From assembly GCA_905210545.1 (NCBI GenBank), contig CAJLXC010000006.1:1-34137 (forward strand): DNA of 34,137 nucleotides, read 5' to 3'. Under the pieces are notes generated by a model. The model saw nothing but the letters and a program-made list of their open reading frames with translations, did no database searches and had not been told where the DNA came from. Below, piece by piece: positions 14,882-22,556 of the stretch. Within the stretch, counting starts at the first letter, position 1. Each line of letters opens with the position of its first letter. The DNA is from an uncultured Eubacteriales bacterium. GTDB taxonomy: Bacteria > Bacillota > Clostridia > Christensenellales > Borkfalkiaceae. The position numbers were made by a program, and so were the translations under genes.

Positions 14882-16420
14882 ATGATAATAGAACGTTCTA
14901 AAAACGCGGCGAGAAACGTCTTTTGGGGAATATTGAATAAGCTCGTCAGACTTCTCGCGCAATTCGTAATCAGAGTTATACTCGTAAAATCGCTCGGAGA
15001 AGCGTATCTGGGACTCGACAGTCTGTTCGTTTCGGTCGTCAGCATGCTTTCTCTCGCGGAGCTCGGTATCGGCACCGCGCTGGTCTTTAATATGTACAAA
15101 GCCATTGCGGAAGACGATAACGAAACGATTTGCGCTCTGATGCTGTTTTATAAAAAATGTTACCGCATAATAGGTTTTGCGGTGCTGGCGATAGGGCTTG
15201 CTCTGTTGCCGTTTATCCCTAAGCTCGTCGGCTCGGATTTGCCCGACGGGATAAACGTTTATCTGCTGTATTGCATAAATCTCGCGGGCGTTTTAAGCAC
15301 GTATTTTCTGTGCGCTTACAGAAATTGTCTAATAGACGCTTTTCAGCGCAGCGACGTGTCGAGCAAAACGGAGCTTTTTGCGGGAACGCTTCAATACGGC
15401 TTGCAGATAGTTCTGCTTTGCGTGCTGAAAAATTATTACGTATATCTTTCCGTCGTTCCGTGCGTTAAAATTTTTCAGAACGTTCTTACCGCGATAATCG
15501 TGGAAAAGAAGTACCCGCAATTCCGTCCTTACGGCTTGTTGTCTGCGGACTTTAAAAAACAGATATTCAAAAAAGTAAAGGCTCTCGTTACTTATAAGAT
15601 AGGCAACGTGGTATCTAACTCCGTAGACAATATCGTTATTTCGGTGTCTTTGGGATTGGTGGTTCTTGCTAAATACGGCAATTATTATTACGTAATAACT
15701 ACACTATTTACTATGATACAAATTTATTGTAATTCGGTTACCGCGGGAATCGGAAACAGTGTGGTAGTTGGCTCTGTAGAAGATAATTATAAAAACTTTA
15801 AAACGATGTTGCTTATGCAGTCTTTTATCTGTGGTTTTTGCTCTGCATGCCTTTTATCGATGTATCAGGACTTCATAACGCTCTGGATGGGCGGGGATAT
15901 GCTGTTCGGTATGAGCGTCGTTATTTGCTTTGTCGCTTATTTTTATAGTTGGCGAATTCAGGACGTGGTAAATATTTATAAAGACGCGCTTGGAATGTGG
16001 GAAAAGGACAGATGGCGTCCGCTGATTTCCGCCGCCGTAAATCTTTGCCTCAATATCGTTTCGGTAAGGTTTATCGGACTTTACGGAATTATCGGTTCTA
16101 CGATTTTCTGCTCGCTGTTTATCGATATGCCCTGGGGCGCGACGGTTTTATTTAAGGACTATTTCAAAAAGGAAAGCGGCGGGTATTTCCTGAAAATCGC
16201 GTTGTTTTCGATTTTTAACGCCGCCGCGTGCGCGTTGTGCTTCTTTATATGCGGATATATTCCGCAGTCTGAAAGCAAGCTCTATTCCGTGTTGATTTTT
16301 ATAGGCAAAGGCGCGATTTGCTTCGCCGCGTATACGATTTTGTTCGTTGCGGTGTTTTTTAGAACTGCGGAATTTAAAAACGTTGCGGGTAAAATAAAAA
16401 ATCTTGTTAAAAAGAAATAG
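14882..16420 (+). CDS. Wzx-like lipid-linked repeat-unit flippase
   Basis: A 512-residue polytopic membrane protein of the polysaccharide transport/MOP superfamily, expected to flip undecaprenyl-linked repeat units to the outside. The N-terminus (SKNAARNVFWGILNKLVRLL) and LGEAYLGLDSLFVSVVSMLS are typical of Gram-positive Wzx proteins. It has about 12-14 hydrophobic segments, a central VTYKIGNVVSNSVDNIVISV stretch, and a lysine-rich C-terminus. No ribosome binding site precedes the ATG. A TATACT box sits at 14855-14860 without a good -35, so a short-leader transcript is possible but weakly supported. Composition returns to the local CpG-rich style after the two AT-rich genes, with a short AT-rich patch at about 15670-15830. 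Confidence 0.88.
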   Translation: MIIERSKNAARNVFWGILNKLVRLLAQFVIRVILVKSLGEAYLGLDSLFVSVVSMLSLAELGIGTALVFNMYKAIAEDDNETICALMLFYKKCYRIIGFAVLAIGLALLPFIPKLVGSDLPDGINVYLLYCINLAGVLSTYFLCAYRNCLIDAFQRSDVSSKTELFAGTLQYGLQIVLLCVLKNYYVYLSVVPCVKIFQNVLTAIIVEKKYPQFRPYGLLSADFKKQIFKKVKALVTYKIGNVVSNSVDNIVISVSLGLVVLAKYGNYYYVITTLFTMIQIYCNSVTAGIGNSVVVGSVEDNYKNFKTMLLMQSFICGFCSACLLSMYQDFITLWMGGDMLFGMSVVICFVAYFYSWRIQDVVNIYKDALGMWEKDRWRPLISAAVNLCLNIVSVRFIGLYGIIGSTIFCSLFIDMPWGATVLFKDYFKKESGGYFLKIALFSIFNAAACALCFFICGYIPQSESKLYSVLIFIGKGAICFAAYTILFVAVFFRTAEFKNVAGKIKNLVKKK

Positions 16421-16530
16421 AACGCGATTTTTTATCTCGCGATAATTCCGGGGTAAAGACGGTTTATGTCAACGAGCGACTTTTTACGTAATTATTGTAT
16501 TAAAGACGGCGAAAATAAGTTCGGTATCGC

Positions 16531-16559
16531 TTGCAAATGAATGTTTTATATGATATAAT
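16531..16559 (+). promoter_or_regulatory. Predicted promoter of the second exopolysaccharide unit (GDP-fucose operon)
   Basis: TTGCAA at 16531-16536, a 17-base spacer and a perfect TATAAT at 16554-16559, with an extended -10 TGA at 16551-16553. Start of transcription is expected near 16566, giving a leader of about 125 bases before the GTG at 16691. This is the strongest promoter match in the window. Confidence 0.8.
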
Positions 16560-16585
16560 AACATAAACCTTGACAAAACAGAGTG

Positions 16586-16690
16586 ATTGCCGCGGGGCTA
16601 TGCAACCCCTTTGCAATGACGTTATTTATAGAATATTGCCGCGTATAACGGCTGCTGAAAGCAAATATAAAATTCCTTCGGGGTGTTTTT
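16586..16690 (+). promoter_or_regulatory. Structured mRNA leader upstream of the initiating transferase
   Basis: Hairpin 1: ATTGC (16586-16590) pairs with GCAAT (16613-16617), with an inner GGGG (16594-16597)/CCCC (16606-16609). Hairpin 2: GCCG (16638-16641)/CGGC (16649-16652). A small C(TTCG)G hairpin at about 16674-16683 overlaps the only ribosome binding site, GGGGTG (16680-16685). ACCCC in hairpin 1 (16605-16609) could instead pair with GGGGT of that site. It matches no riboswitch class I can recall, and no T-tract terminator is present. Regulation of translation is inference. Confidence 0.4.
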
Positions 16691-17458
16691 GTGTCGGACG
16701 AACGAATCGACCATATCGCGAACGAACGGAAAGAATCGGACGGCTCCGATAATTCCGTAAATTCCGATCTGATTGAGAATAATAAAGAAATGAATAAACA
16801 AAGCGGTTGCGGAAACAACCCGTACGAAAAGAAAGGTTTCGGATACGGGTGTTATTTGTTTTTTAAAAGAATTTTCGATATAATTTCTTCGTTGTTGTTT
16901 CTTGTTTTGTTTTCCTGGCTTATTTTGTTGTGCCTGCTTATTAAATTTTCAGAAGATTTTCACAATCCCGTTTACGTGTCTTACAGAGTAGGCAAAAACG
17001 GGAAAATTTTTAAATTTTACAAAATAAGGTCTATGCGCCCGGACGCGGAAAAAATGAAAGAGCAGCTTATTGCGCAAGGTCTTAACGAAGCCGATCCGCC
17101 CGCATTTAAAATGAAGAACGATCCGCGCGTGACGAGGTTCGGAAAATTTCTCCGCAAAACCTCTCTCGATGAGATATTGCAGTTTATAAACGTGCTTAAC
17201 GGAACGATGAGTATAGTAGGTCCGCGCCCGCCGCTTCCCGAAGAGGTGGAAAAATATACCGATTATCAGAAGCAAAGACTAAACGTTAAAGGCGGACTTT
17301 TGTGCCTGTGGCAGATTCAGAAAAACCGAAACGCCGTTTCTTTCGACGAGTGGGTGGAGTCCGACTTGTTATACATAAAGAAGCAAGGCGTTTTAATGGA
17401 TTTGAAAATAATGATAAAAGGCGTTTTTGCCGTACTGTTCGACCATAGCGGGGAATGA
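16691..17458 (+). CDS. Undecaprenyl-phosphate sugar-1-phosphate transferase (initiating)
   Basis: It transfers a sugar-1-phosphate from a nucleotide sugar to undecaprenyl phosphate, the first membrane step of polymer assembly. The bacterial sugar transferase domain is complete: one membrane segment at about residues 60-86 (IFDIISSLLFLVLFSWLILL), then KIFKFYKIRSMRPDAE, DPRVTRFGKFLRKTSLDEI and LNGTMSIVGPRPPLPEEVEK. The normally KPGITGLWQV-like block is changed to VKGGLLCLWQIQ. A hydrophilic N-terminal extension of about 50 residues, rich in E, N and S, precedes the helix, in place of the multi-helix domain of long WbaP forms. The GTG start follows GGGGTG by five bases; M34 (ATG at 16790) has no ribosome binding site. 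It heads the second unit. Confidence 0.9.
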   Translation: MSDERIDHIANERKESDGSDNSVNSDLIENNKEMNKQSGCGNNPYEKKGFGYGCYLFFKRIFDIISSLLFLVLFSWLILLCLLIKFSEDFHNPVYVSYRVGKNGKIFKFYKIRSMRPDAEKMKEQLIAQGLNEADPPAFKMKNDPRVTRFGKFLRKTSLDEILQFINVLNGTMSIVGPRPPLPEEVEKYTDYQKQRLNVKGGLLCLWQIQKNRNAVSFDEWVESDLLYIKKQGVLMDLKIMIKGVFAVLFDHSGE

Positions 17459-17462
17459 TTTT

Positions 17463-18530
17463 ATGAACGCATACGCAGTAATAATGGCAGGTGGCGGAGG
17501 AACGCGTTTCTGGCCGCTTTCGAGAGTTTCCGAGCCGAAACAATTGCTTAATTTAAGCGGCAAAGACGTGATGATAAACGAAACGATAGCCCGCGTGAAA
17601 AAAGTCGTGTCGGACGAAAATTCCGTTTACGTCGTTACAAACGCGGCGCAGGCGGGAAAGACCGTTGCTATAACCAAAGGCAAAATTCCGCCCGTCAACG
17701 TTTTGTCCGAGCCGCTCGCAAAAAATACCGCCGCGTGCATAGGCTACGCCGCGGCGAAGATACTTAAAGAACGCGGCGACGGGGTGATTATCGTTACGCC
17801 GTCCGACGCTTACGTTAAAAACGAAGAAAAATACGCGGAGCTTTTGCGTTCCGCCGTTTCCGCCGCCGAGAGCGGGGATTGTATCGTTACCGTCGGAGTC
17901 GTGCCGACGTTTCCCGCGACGGGGTACGGATACATAAAATACGAAATTTCCGATAACCCTGTAAAATCCGTTATTTCATTTGTGGAAAAACCCGACGGAA
18001 AAACCGCCGGGAAATATCTCGAAAGCGGTGATTACGTATGGAATTGCGGCGTTTTCGTGTGGAAAGCCTCCGTTATAATGGACAATATAAAAAAATATCT
18101 GCCGGAGCTTTACGACGGACTTATGCGTATTTACGCCGCCGTCGGCACGCCGGAAGAAGCTAAAACCGTTTCCGGGGTATATCCTGCATTGCCTTCCGTG
18201 TCGATCGACTACGGAGTTATGGAAAAAGCAGAAAACATCAAGGTCGTGACGGGCGAATTCGGCTGGAACGACGTCGGCAGCTGGGATATGATGAGCGTTT
18301 TGCACCGCGCCGACGAAAACCAGAACGTAATTGTCGGAGACTCGGTCGTTTGCGGAACGAAAAACAGCACGATATATTCTTCGGGAAGAACGATCGCCGT
18401 TCTCGGAATGGACGGCGTGGTCGTGGCGGAAACGCCGGACGCGGTTCTCGTCTGCCCGAAAGAAAAGGCGCAGGATATTAAAAAGATTATCGAATCGCTC
18501 AAAGCGTCGGGGAGAACGGAGCTGTTATGA
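17463..18530 (+). CDS. manC: Mannose-1-phosphate guanylyltransferase (monofunctional)
   Basis: It makes GDP-mannose from mannose-1-phosphate and GTP. The activator/nucleotide signature MAGGGGTRFWPLSRVSEPKQ is at residues 8-27. NTAACIGYAA, TPSDAYVKN, the TGYGYIKYE motif, the substrate-binding FVEKPDGKTA (Phe173-Pro177) and VWNCGVFVWKAS follow, then SIDYGVMEKAE and GWNDVGSWD. All catalytic elements are present. It has 355 residues and lacks the C-terminal cupin isomerase domain of bifunctional forms. I chose the ATG at 17463, four bases after the previous stop and preceded by GGGG; an in-frame TTG at 17427 would overlap the upstream gene. Its stop overlaps the next start (ATGA). Confidence 0.94.
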   Translation: MNAYAVIMAGGGGTRFWPLSRVSEPKQLLNLSGKDVMINETIARVKKVVSDENSVYVVTNAAQAGKTVAITKGKIPPVNVLSEPLAKNTAACIGYAAAKILKERGDGVIIVTPSDAYVKNEEKYAELLRSAVSAAESGDCIVTVGVVPTFPATGYGYIKYEISDNPVKSVISFVEKPDGKTAGKYLESGDYVWNCGVFVWKASVIMDNIKKYLPELYDGLMRIYAAVGTPEEAKTVSGVYPALPSVSIDYGVMEKAENIKVVTGEFGWNDVGSWDMMSVLHRADENQNVIVGDSVVCGTKNSTIYSSGRTIAVLGMDGVVVAETPDAVLVCPKEKAQDIKKIIESLKASGRTELL

Positions 18531-20296
18531 CGGGTTTTAAAGAAGAATACGAAAAGTGGATAAACGGCGAAGCGTTCGATTCTCAAACGAAAGCCGAGCT
18601 GAAAAACATAAAAGACGAAAAAGAAATAGAGGACAGATTTTATAAAAATCTGTCTTTCGGCACGGGCGGACTTCGCGGCGTTATAGGCGCGGGAACGAAC
18701 CGTATGAATATTTACACGGTCGGCAAGGCATCTCAGGGACTTTCCGATTACATAAATTCCGCGACGGAAAACGGGAGCGTGGTAATCGCTTACGACAGCC
18801 GCAGAATGTCCGATAAGTTTGCTGAAGAATCCGCGCTCGTGTTTGCCGCAAACGGCATAAAGGCGTATTTGTTCGATTCTTTAAGACCGACTCCGGAGCT
18901 TTCTTTCGCGGTGCGGTATCTTAAAACCACCGCCGGCGTGGAAATTACAGCAAGCCACAATCCGCCCGAATACAACGGGTACAAGGTGTATTTGTCGGAC
19001 GGCGCGCAGATAATTCCGCCTTACGATAAACTCATTATAGATAAAGTAAACGGCATAACGGACTTTTCTTCGATTAAAAAAATCGATAAAGAACGCGCGA
19101 TTAAAGAGGGACTCTTGGTAAAGGTCGGCAAAGAGACGGACGACGCGTATATCGCCGCCGTCAAAAAGTGCGTTATCGATAAAGAAGTTATCGCGCGATA
19201 CGCAAAAGATATAAAAATCGTATATACTCCGCTTAACGGAACGGGTAAAGTTCCCGTTTTAAGGGTTTTGAAAGAGCTGGGGTTTGAAAACGTTTACACG
19301 GTAAAAGAGCAATCCGAGCCGGACGGGAATTTCCCAACCCTTAAATATCCTAATCCCGAAGATCCCGCAGCGTTCGACCTTGCGCTGAAACTCGCGAGAG
19401 AGGTAAAAGCCGATATCGTTCTCGCGACCGATCCGGACGCGGACAGGCTCGGCGTTTATTCCGTGACGGAAAACGGCGATTACGCGGCGTTTAACGGCAA
19501 TATGAGCGGATTGCTTTTGCTCGAATACGAATTGTCGAGAAAAAAAGAAAAGGGACTTCTGCCCGAAAATCCCGAAAACGGAGCGATAGTCAGCACGATT
19601 GTTTCTACCGACGCGGCTAAAAGCGTTGCAAAAGAATACGGCGTGACGCATTTCGAGGTGCTTACCGGATTTAAATACATAGGCGAAAAAATCAACGTTT
19701 TCGAGCAAGCCGTAAAGAAGAACGGCGGAAAATTCGACGCGAAGAAAAACGCTTACGAATTCCTGTTCGGGTTCGAAGAGAGCTACGGTTGCCTTATCGG
19801 AACTCACGCGCGGGATAAAGACGCCGTGGTTGCGGTGACCGCGCTGGCGGAAGCGGCTACTTATTATAAAAGCAAAGGTCTTACGCTCGCGGGGCAGATG
19901 CATAAAATTTACGAAAAATACGGGTATTATAACGAAACGCTGTTCACCGAAACGATGGCGGGCGCGGACGGCGCGAAAAAGATAAACGCGATTGCGGAAA
20001 AATTCCGCACCGAAAAAATCGCTTCGCTCGGCGGCGAAAAGGTCGTTGCGATAAGAGATTATAAATATTCCGTAAGAAAAGACGCAAAAGGAAAGGAAAC
20101 CGTTCTTGATCTTCCCGAGAGCAACGTTATATATTTCGAAACGGAAAGCGGCTGGTGCGCGGTTCGTCCTTCCGGCACTGAACCGAAAATAAAGTTCTAT
20201 ATAGGAATGAAAGGCAAAACCGCGAAAGAAGCGGAGGAGAAAACAAAAAGGACGGAACGCGATCTGCGTCGCGTAATGAATGAAGATATAAAATGA
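18527..20296 (+). CDS. Phosphohexomutase (phosphomannomutase/phosphoglucomutase)
   Basis: It interconverts hexose-6-phosphate and hexose-1-phosphate; here it should supply mannose-1-phosphate to the guanylyltransferase. All four domains are recognisable. RFYKNLSFGTGGLRGVIGAG lies near the N-terminus. The catalytic phosphoserine loop TASHNPPEYNGYK has Ser143, and the Mg-binding DPDADRLG loop spans Asp302-Gly309. The sugar-binding GFEESYG and the C-terminal phosphate-binding RPSGTEPKIKFYIG follow. At 589 residues it is of the long PgcA-like type, so glucose and mannose substrates are both possible; context favours mannose. It overlaps its neighbours by four bases at both ends, indicating translational coupling. 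Confidence 0.93.
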   Translation: MTGFKEEYEKWINGEAFDSQTKAELKNIKDEKEIEDRFYKNLSFGTGGLRGVIGAGTNRMNIYTVGKASQGLSDYINSATENGSVVIAYDSRRMSDKFAEESALVFAANGIKAYLFDSLRPTPELSFAVRYLKTTAGVEITASHNPPEYNGYKVYLSDGAQIIPPYDKLIIDKVNGITDFSSIKKIDKERAIKEGLLVKVGKETDDAYIAAVKKCVIDKEVIARYAKDIKIVYTPLNGTGKVPVLRVLKELGFENVYTVKEQSEPDGNFPTLKYPNPEDPAAFDLALKLAREVKADIVLATDPDADRLGVYSVTENGDYAAFNGNMSGLLLLEYELSRKKEKGLLPENPENGAIVSTIVSTDAAKSVAKEYGVTHFEVLTGFKYIGEKINVFEQAVKKNGGKFDAKKNAYEFLFGFEESYGCLIGTHARDKDAVVAVTALAEAATYYKSKGLTLAGQMHKIYEKYGYYNETLFTETMAGADGAKKINAIAEKFRTEKIASLGGEKVVAIRDYKYSVRKDAKGKETVLDLPESNVIYFETESGWCAVRPSGTEPKIKFYIGMKGKTAKEAEEKTKRTERDLRRVMNEDIK

Positions 20297-22539
20297 AGTG
20301 TCTGGTTTTAGCGGGCGGCAGCGGCGACAGATTGTGGCCGTTATCGAGAAAAAATCACCCGAAACAGTTTATGGATATACGAAAAGGGCGTTCTATGTTC
20401 CAGGAGTCGATTTTGAGGAACATACCTTTTTGCGACGAATTTATTATACTTACCAACAAACGGTACGAAAGCATAATAAAAGGTCAGCTCCAGGACTTTC
20501 AGGATCTCAAATATTCCGTGCTGATGGAAGAATCGCCTTTAAAAACCGCGCCTTCCATCGTAACGCTCGCGCTCAATTCGGACGGGGACGAAGAATTTCT
20601 TATCGTTTCCACCGACAACGTTATGGACGGCGAATACAACGCCTGCATAACCCAACTTAAAGAAGAAGTAAAGAAAAACAAAATAGCGGTGGTCGGGTGT
20701 CTGCCCAAAGAACGCCCTACGGGCAATCACTATTTCGAGATAAAGGACGGCAAGGTGAGATACTCCACCGTGTGGGGGCGCAATGCTTATCTCGATTGCG
20801 GGGTTATGGGGTGCAAGGTTTCGGTATTGCTGAAATACGTAGATCCTGTTTTTCTCGCGCAGTGCAAAACCGTCAATATCAGCAACAACGTTTTCGTAGA
20901 GAGAAAACAGGAATTTTTAAGTCACAAAAGCTTAGCGGAAGTTTTGAGTACGGACGCTTTCGTGCTTATCAAATCAAAGCTCTCGTGTCTTAGAATCACC
21001 GACATATCGTCTTATTATAAAATCATTTCGGGCGAAGAAAACGGACTCAGCAAAATAATAGAGAATAATTGTAAAAACGTTCATATAATAAACGCCGCGT
21101 CGGACAGAATAGTCGTCGCGAACGACGTGAAAGACGTTCTCGTCGCAAACACCAAAGACGCGGTTTACATAACCAAAATAGACAGTAAAAAATGCGTTAA
21201 AGAAATCGCAAACGAATATTACGAGAGCAACAGAAACTTTTTCGACGATTACCCCGTGACTTATCAGGACTGGGGCGTGAGCGAGGTTTTAAGCTTTTCC
21301 TCCGATTATAAGGTCAGCAAAATAACGCTGTATTCCAAAAACACTATTGAGGGCGTTGCCGACAAAGGCGTTCACGTGAACTTCTTTCTTACGGAAGGGG
21401 TTGCGGGCGTTTCCTCTAAAGACGAACCCGCAAAACTTTATAAGGCTAACGAAACGGTGTCTTTTAAGAGCGGAGAAAATTATAAAATCGTCAACGAAAC
21501 GAAAAAGAACATAACGCTCGTAAAAATAGAAAACAAAAAAAGCGTGAACCGTTCGAATAACGACAATAGAGAAGAAAATTGTTTCGTCAAGCTTAAACCC
21601 GCGCTCAAAGATTTTATCTGGGGCGGCACGAAAATAAGGGACGTTCTCGGCAAGAATATAGGCAAATTCAAAACCGTCGCCGAGAGTTGGGAGCTGTCCG
21701 CTCACACCGCGGGGCAGTCCAAGATCGCCACAGGCGCGTATAAGGGTTATAATCTCAGCAATTATATAGAAGAAACGGGCAGGCAGAATCTCGGCTGGAA
21801 GGCGCAGGATTACGAGCGTTTCCCCATTCTGATAAAGTTTATAGACGCGCGAGAGAATCTGTCCATACAGGTTCATCCGGACGACGAATACGCGTTCCCG
21901 CACGAAGGCGAATACGGCAAGAACGAAATGTGGTATATCATGTCTGCCGATAAAGACGCTTACATATATATGGGTTTTAACAAAAACGTCACCAAAGAAG
22001 AAATCCGTCAGAGAATAAAAGACAACACGCTGGTTTCTATATTGAACAAAATACCCGTTAAAAAGGGAGAAACGTATTTTCTTAAAGCGGGAACGGTTCA
22101 CGCGATAGGCGCGGGGTGTCTCATCTGCGAAATTCAGCAGTCGTCAAACGTGACTTACAGACTTTACGATTATAACCGGATAGGTTATACGGACAAACCG
22201 AGAGAACTGCACATAGAAAAGGCGTTGGAAGTCGCTAATATGCAAAAGTCTTCCGACTCGTACCGTTCTCAATACGGCGTGCTTGAATTTTCGGGCTATA
22301 AAAAACAGCTTCTGGGGCAGTGCAAATATTTTACCGCCACCAAATATACGGTTAAAAACGAGCTGACGATAGTGCCTAACGGCGCGTCCTTCAAAGCGGT
22401 GATCGTGATAGAAGGCGCGGGCAAAATAGGCAACGACAGAACTACGAGCAACACGGTTACGGGCGATACCTGGTTTTGCGGCTGCAAAGAAGTTATCGTC
22501 GTAAAAGGCAATCTGACTATTATCGTCGCAAGCATTTAA
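20293..22539 (+). CDS. Fusion: degenerate GMP/type II PMI + intact type I mannose-6-P isomerase
   Basis: A 748-residue protein in three parts. Residues 1 to about 290 resemble mannose-1-P guanylyltransferase (AGGSGDRLWPLSRKNHPKQF, PLKTAPSIVTLAL), but the FVEKP motif is missing and PSDH is replaced by STDN. Residues about 320-415 align with the cupin of type II isomerases (YQDWGVSEVLSFSSDYKV) but lack its metal-binding histidines. After a polar linker, residues 430-748 are a full type I isomerase with all four expected zinc ligands: Gln526 and His528 (SIQVHPDDEYA), Glu545 (KNEMWY) and His603 (GTVHAIG), plus the LICEIQQSSNVTYRLYDYNR block. The C-terminal part should convert fructose-6-P to mannose-6-P for the GDP-fucose route. 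The N-terminal parts are probably inactive or regulatory. No frameshift is visible. It overlaps the mutase stop by four bases. Confidence 0.88.
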   Translation: MKCLVLAGGSGDRLWPLSRKNHPKQFMDIRKGRSMFQESILRNIPFCDEFIILTNKRYESIIKGQLQDFQDLKYSVLMEESPLKTAPSIVTLALNSDGDEEFLIVSTDNVMDGEYNACITQLKEEVKKNKIAVVGCLPKERPTGNHYFEIKDGKVRYSTVWGRNAYLDCGVMGCKVSVLLKYVDPVFLAQCKTVNISNNVFVERKQEFLSHKSLAEVLSTDAFVLIKSKLSCLRITDISSYYKIISGEENGLSKIIENNCKNVHIINAASDRIVVANDVKDVLVANTKDAVYITKIDSKKCVKEIANEYYESNRNFFDDYPVTYQDWGVSEVLSFSSDYKVSKITLYSKNTIEGVADKGVHVNFFLTEGVAGVSSKDEPAKLYKANETVSFKSGENYKIVNETKKNITLVKIENKKSVNRSNNDNREENCFVKLKPALKDFIWGGTKIRDVLGKNIGKFKTVAESWELSAHTAGQSKIATGAYKGYNLSNYIEETGRQNLGWKAQDYERFPILIKFIDARENLSIQVHPDDEYAFPHEGEYGKNEMWYIMSADKDAYIYMGFNKNVTKEEIRQRIKDNTLVSILNKIPVKKGETYFLKAGTVHAIGAGCLICEIQQSSNVTYRLYDYNRIGYTDKPRELHIEKALEVANMQKSSDSYRSQYGVLEFSGYKKQLLGQCKYFTATKYTVKNELTIVPNGASFKAVIVIEGAGKIGNDRTTSNTVTGDTWFCGCKEVIVVKGNLTIIVASI

Positions 22540-22556
22540 CGAATGGAGATTATATA

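Noticed and set aside
16423..16441. CGCGA/TCGCG hairpin after the flippase as a terminator
   Set aside because: The stem is only five pairs and is not followed by a T-tract.
16586..16690. Cyclic-di-AMP or cyclic-di-GMP riboswitch
   Set aside because: The leader has GGGG/CCCC stems, but the conserved bases I know for either class are not present in the right order. It is too short for the c-di-AMP class.
20293..22539. Calling the whole protein a normal bifunctional ManC/type II isomerase
   Set aside because: FVEKP and the cupin histidines are missing, and the last 319 residues are clearly a type I isomerase.
22476..22556. Upstream extension of Gmd to 22476
   Set aside because: It overlaps the fusion gene and encodes a basic stretch unrelated to the family. 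GGAG points to 22557.
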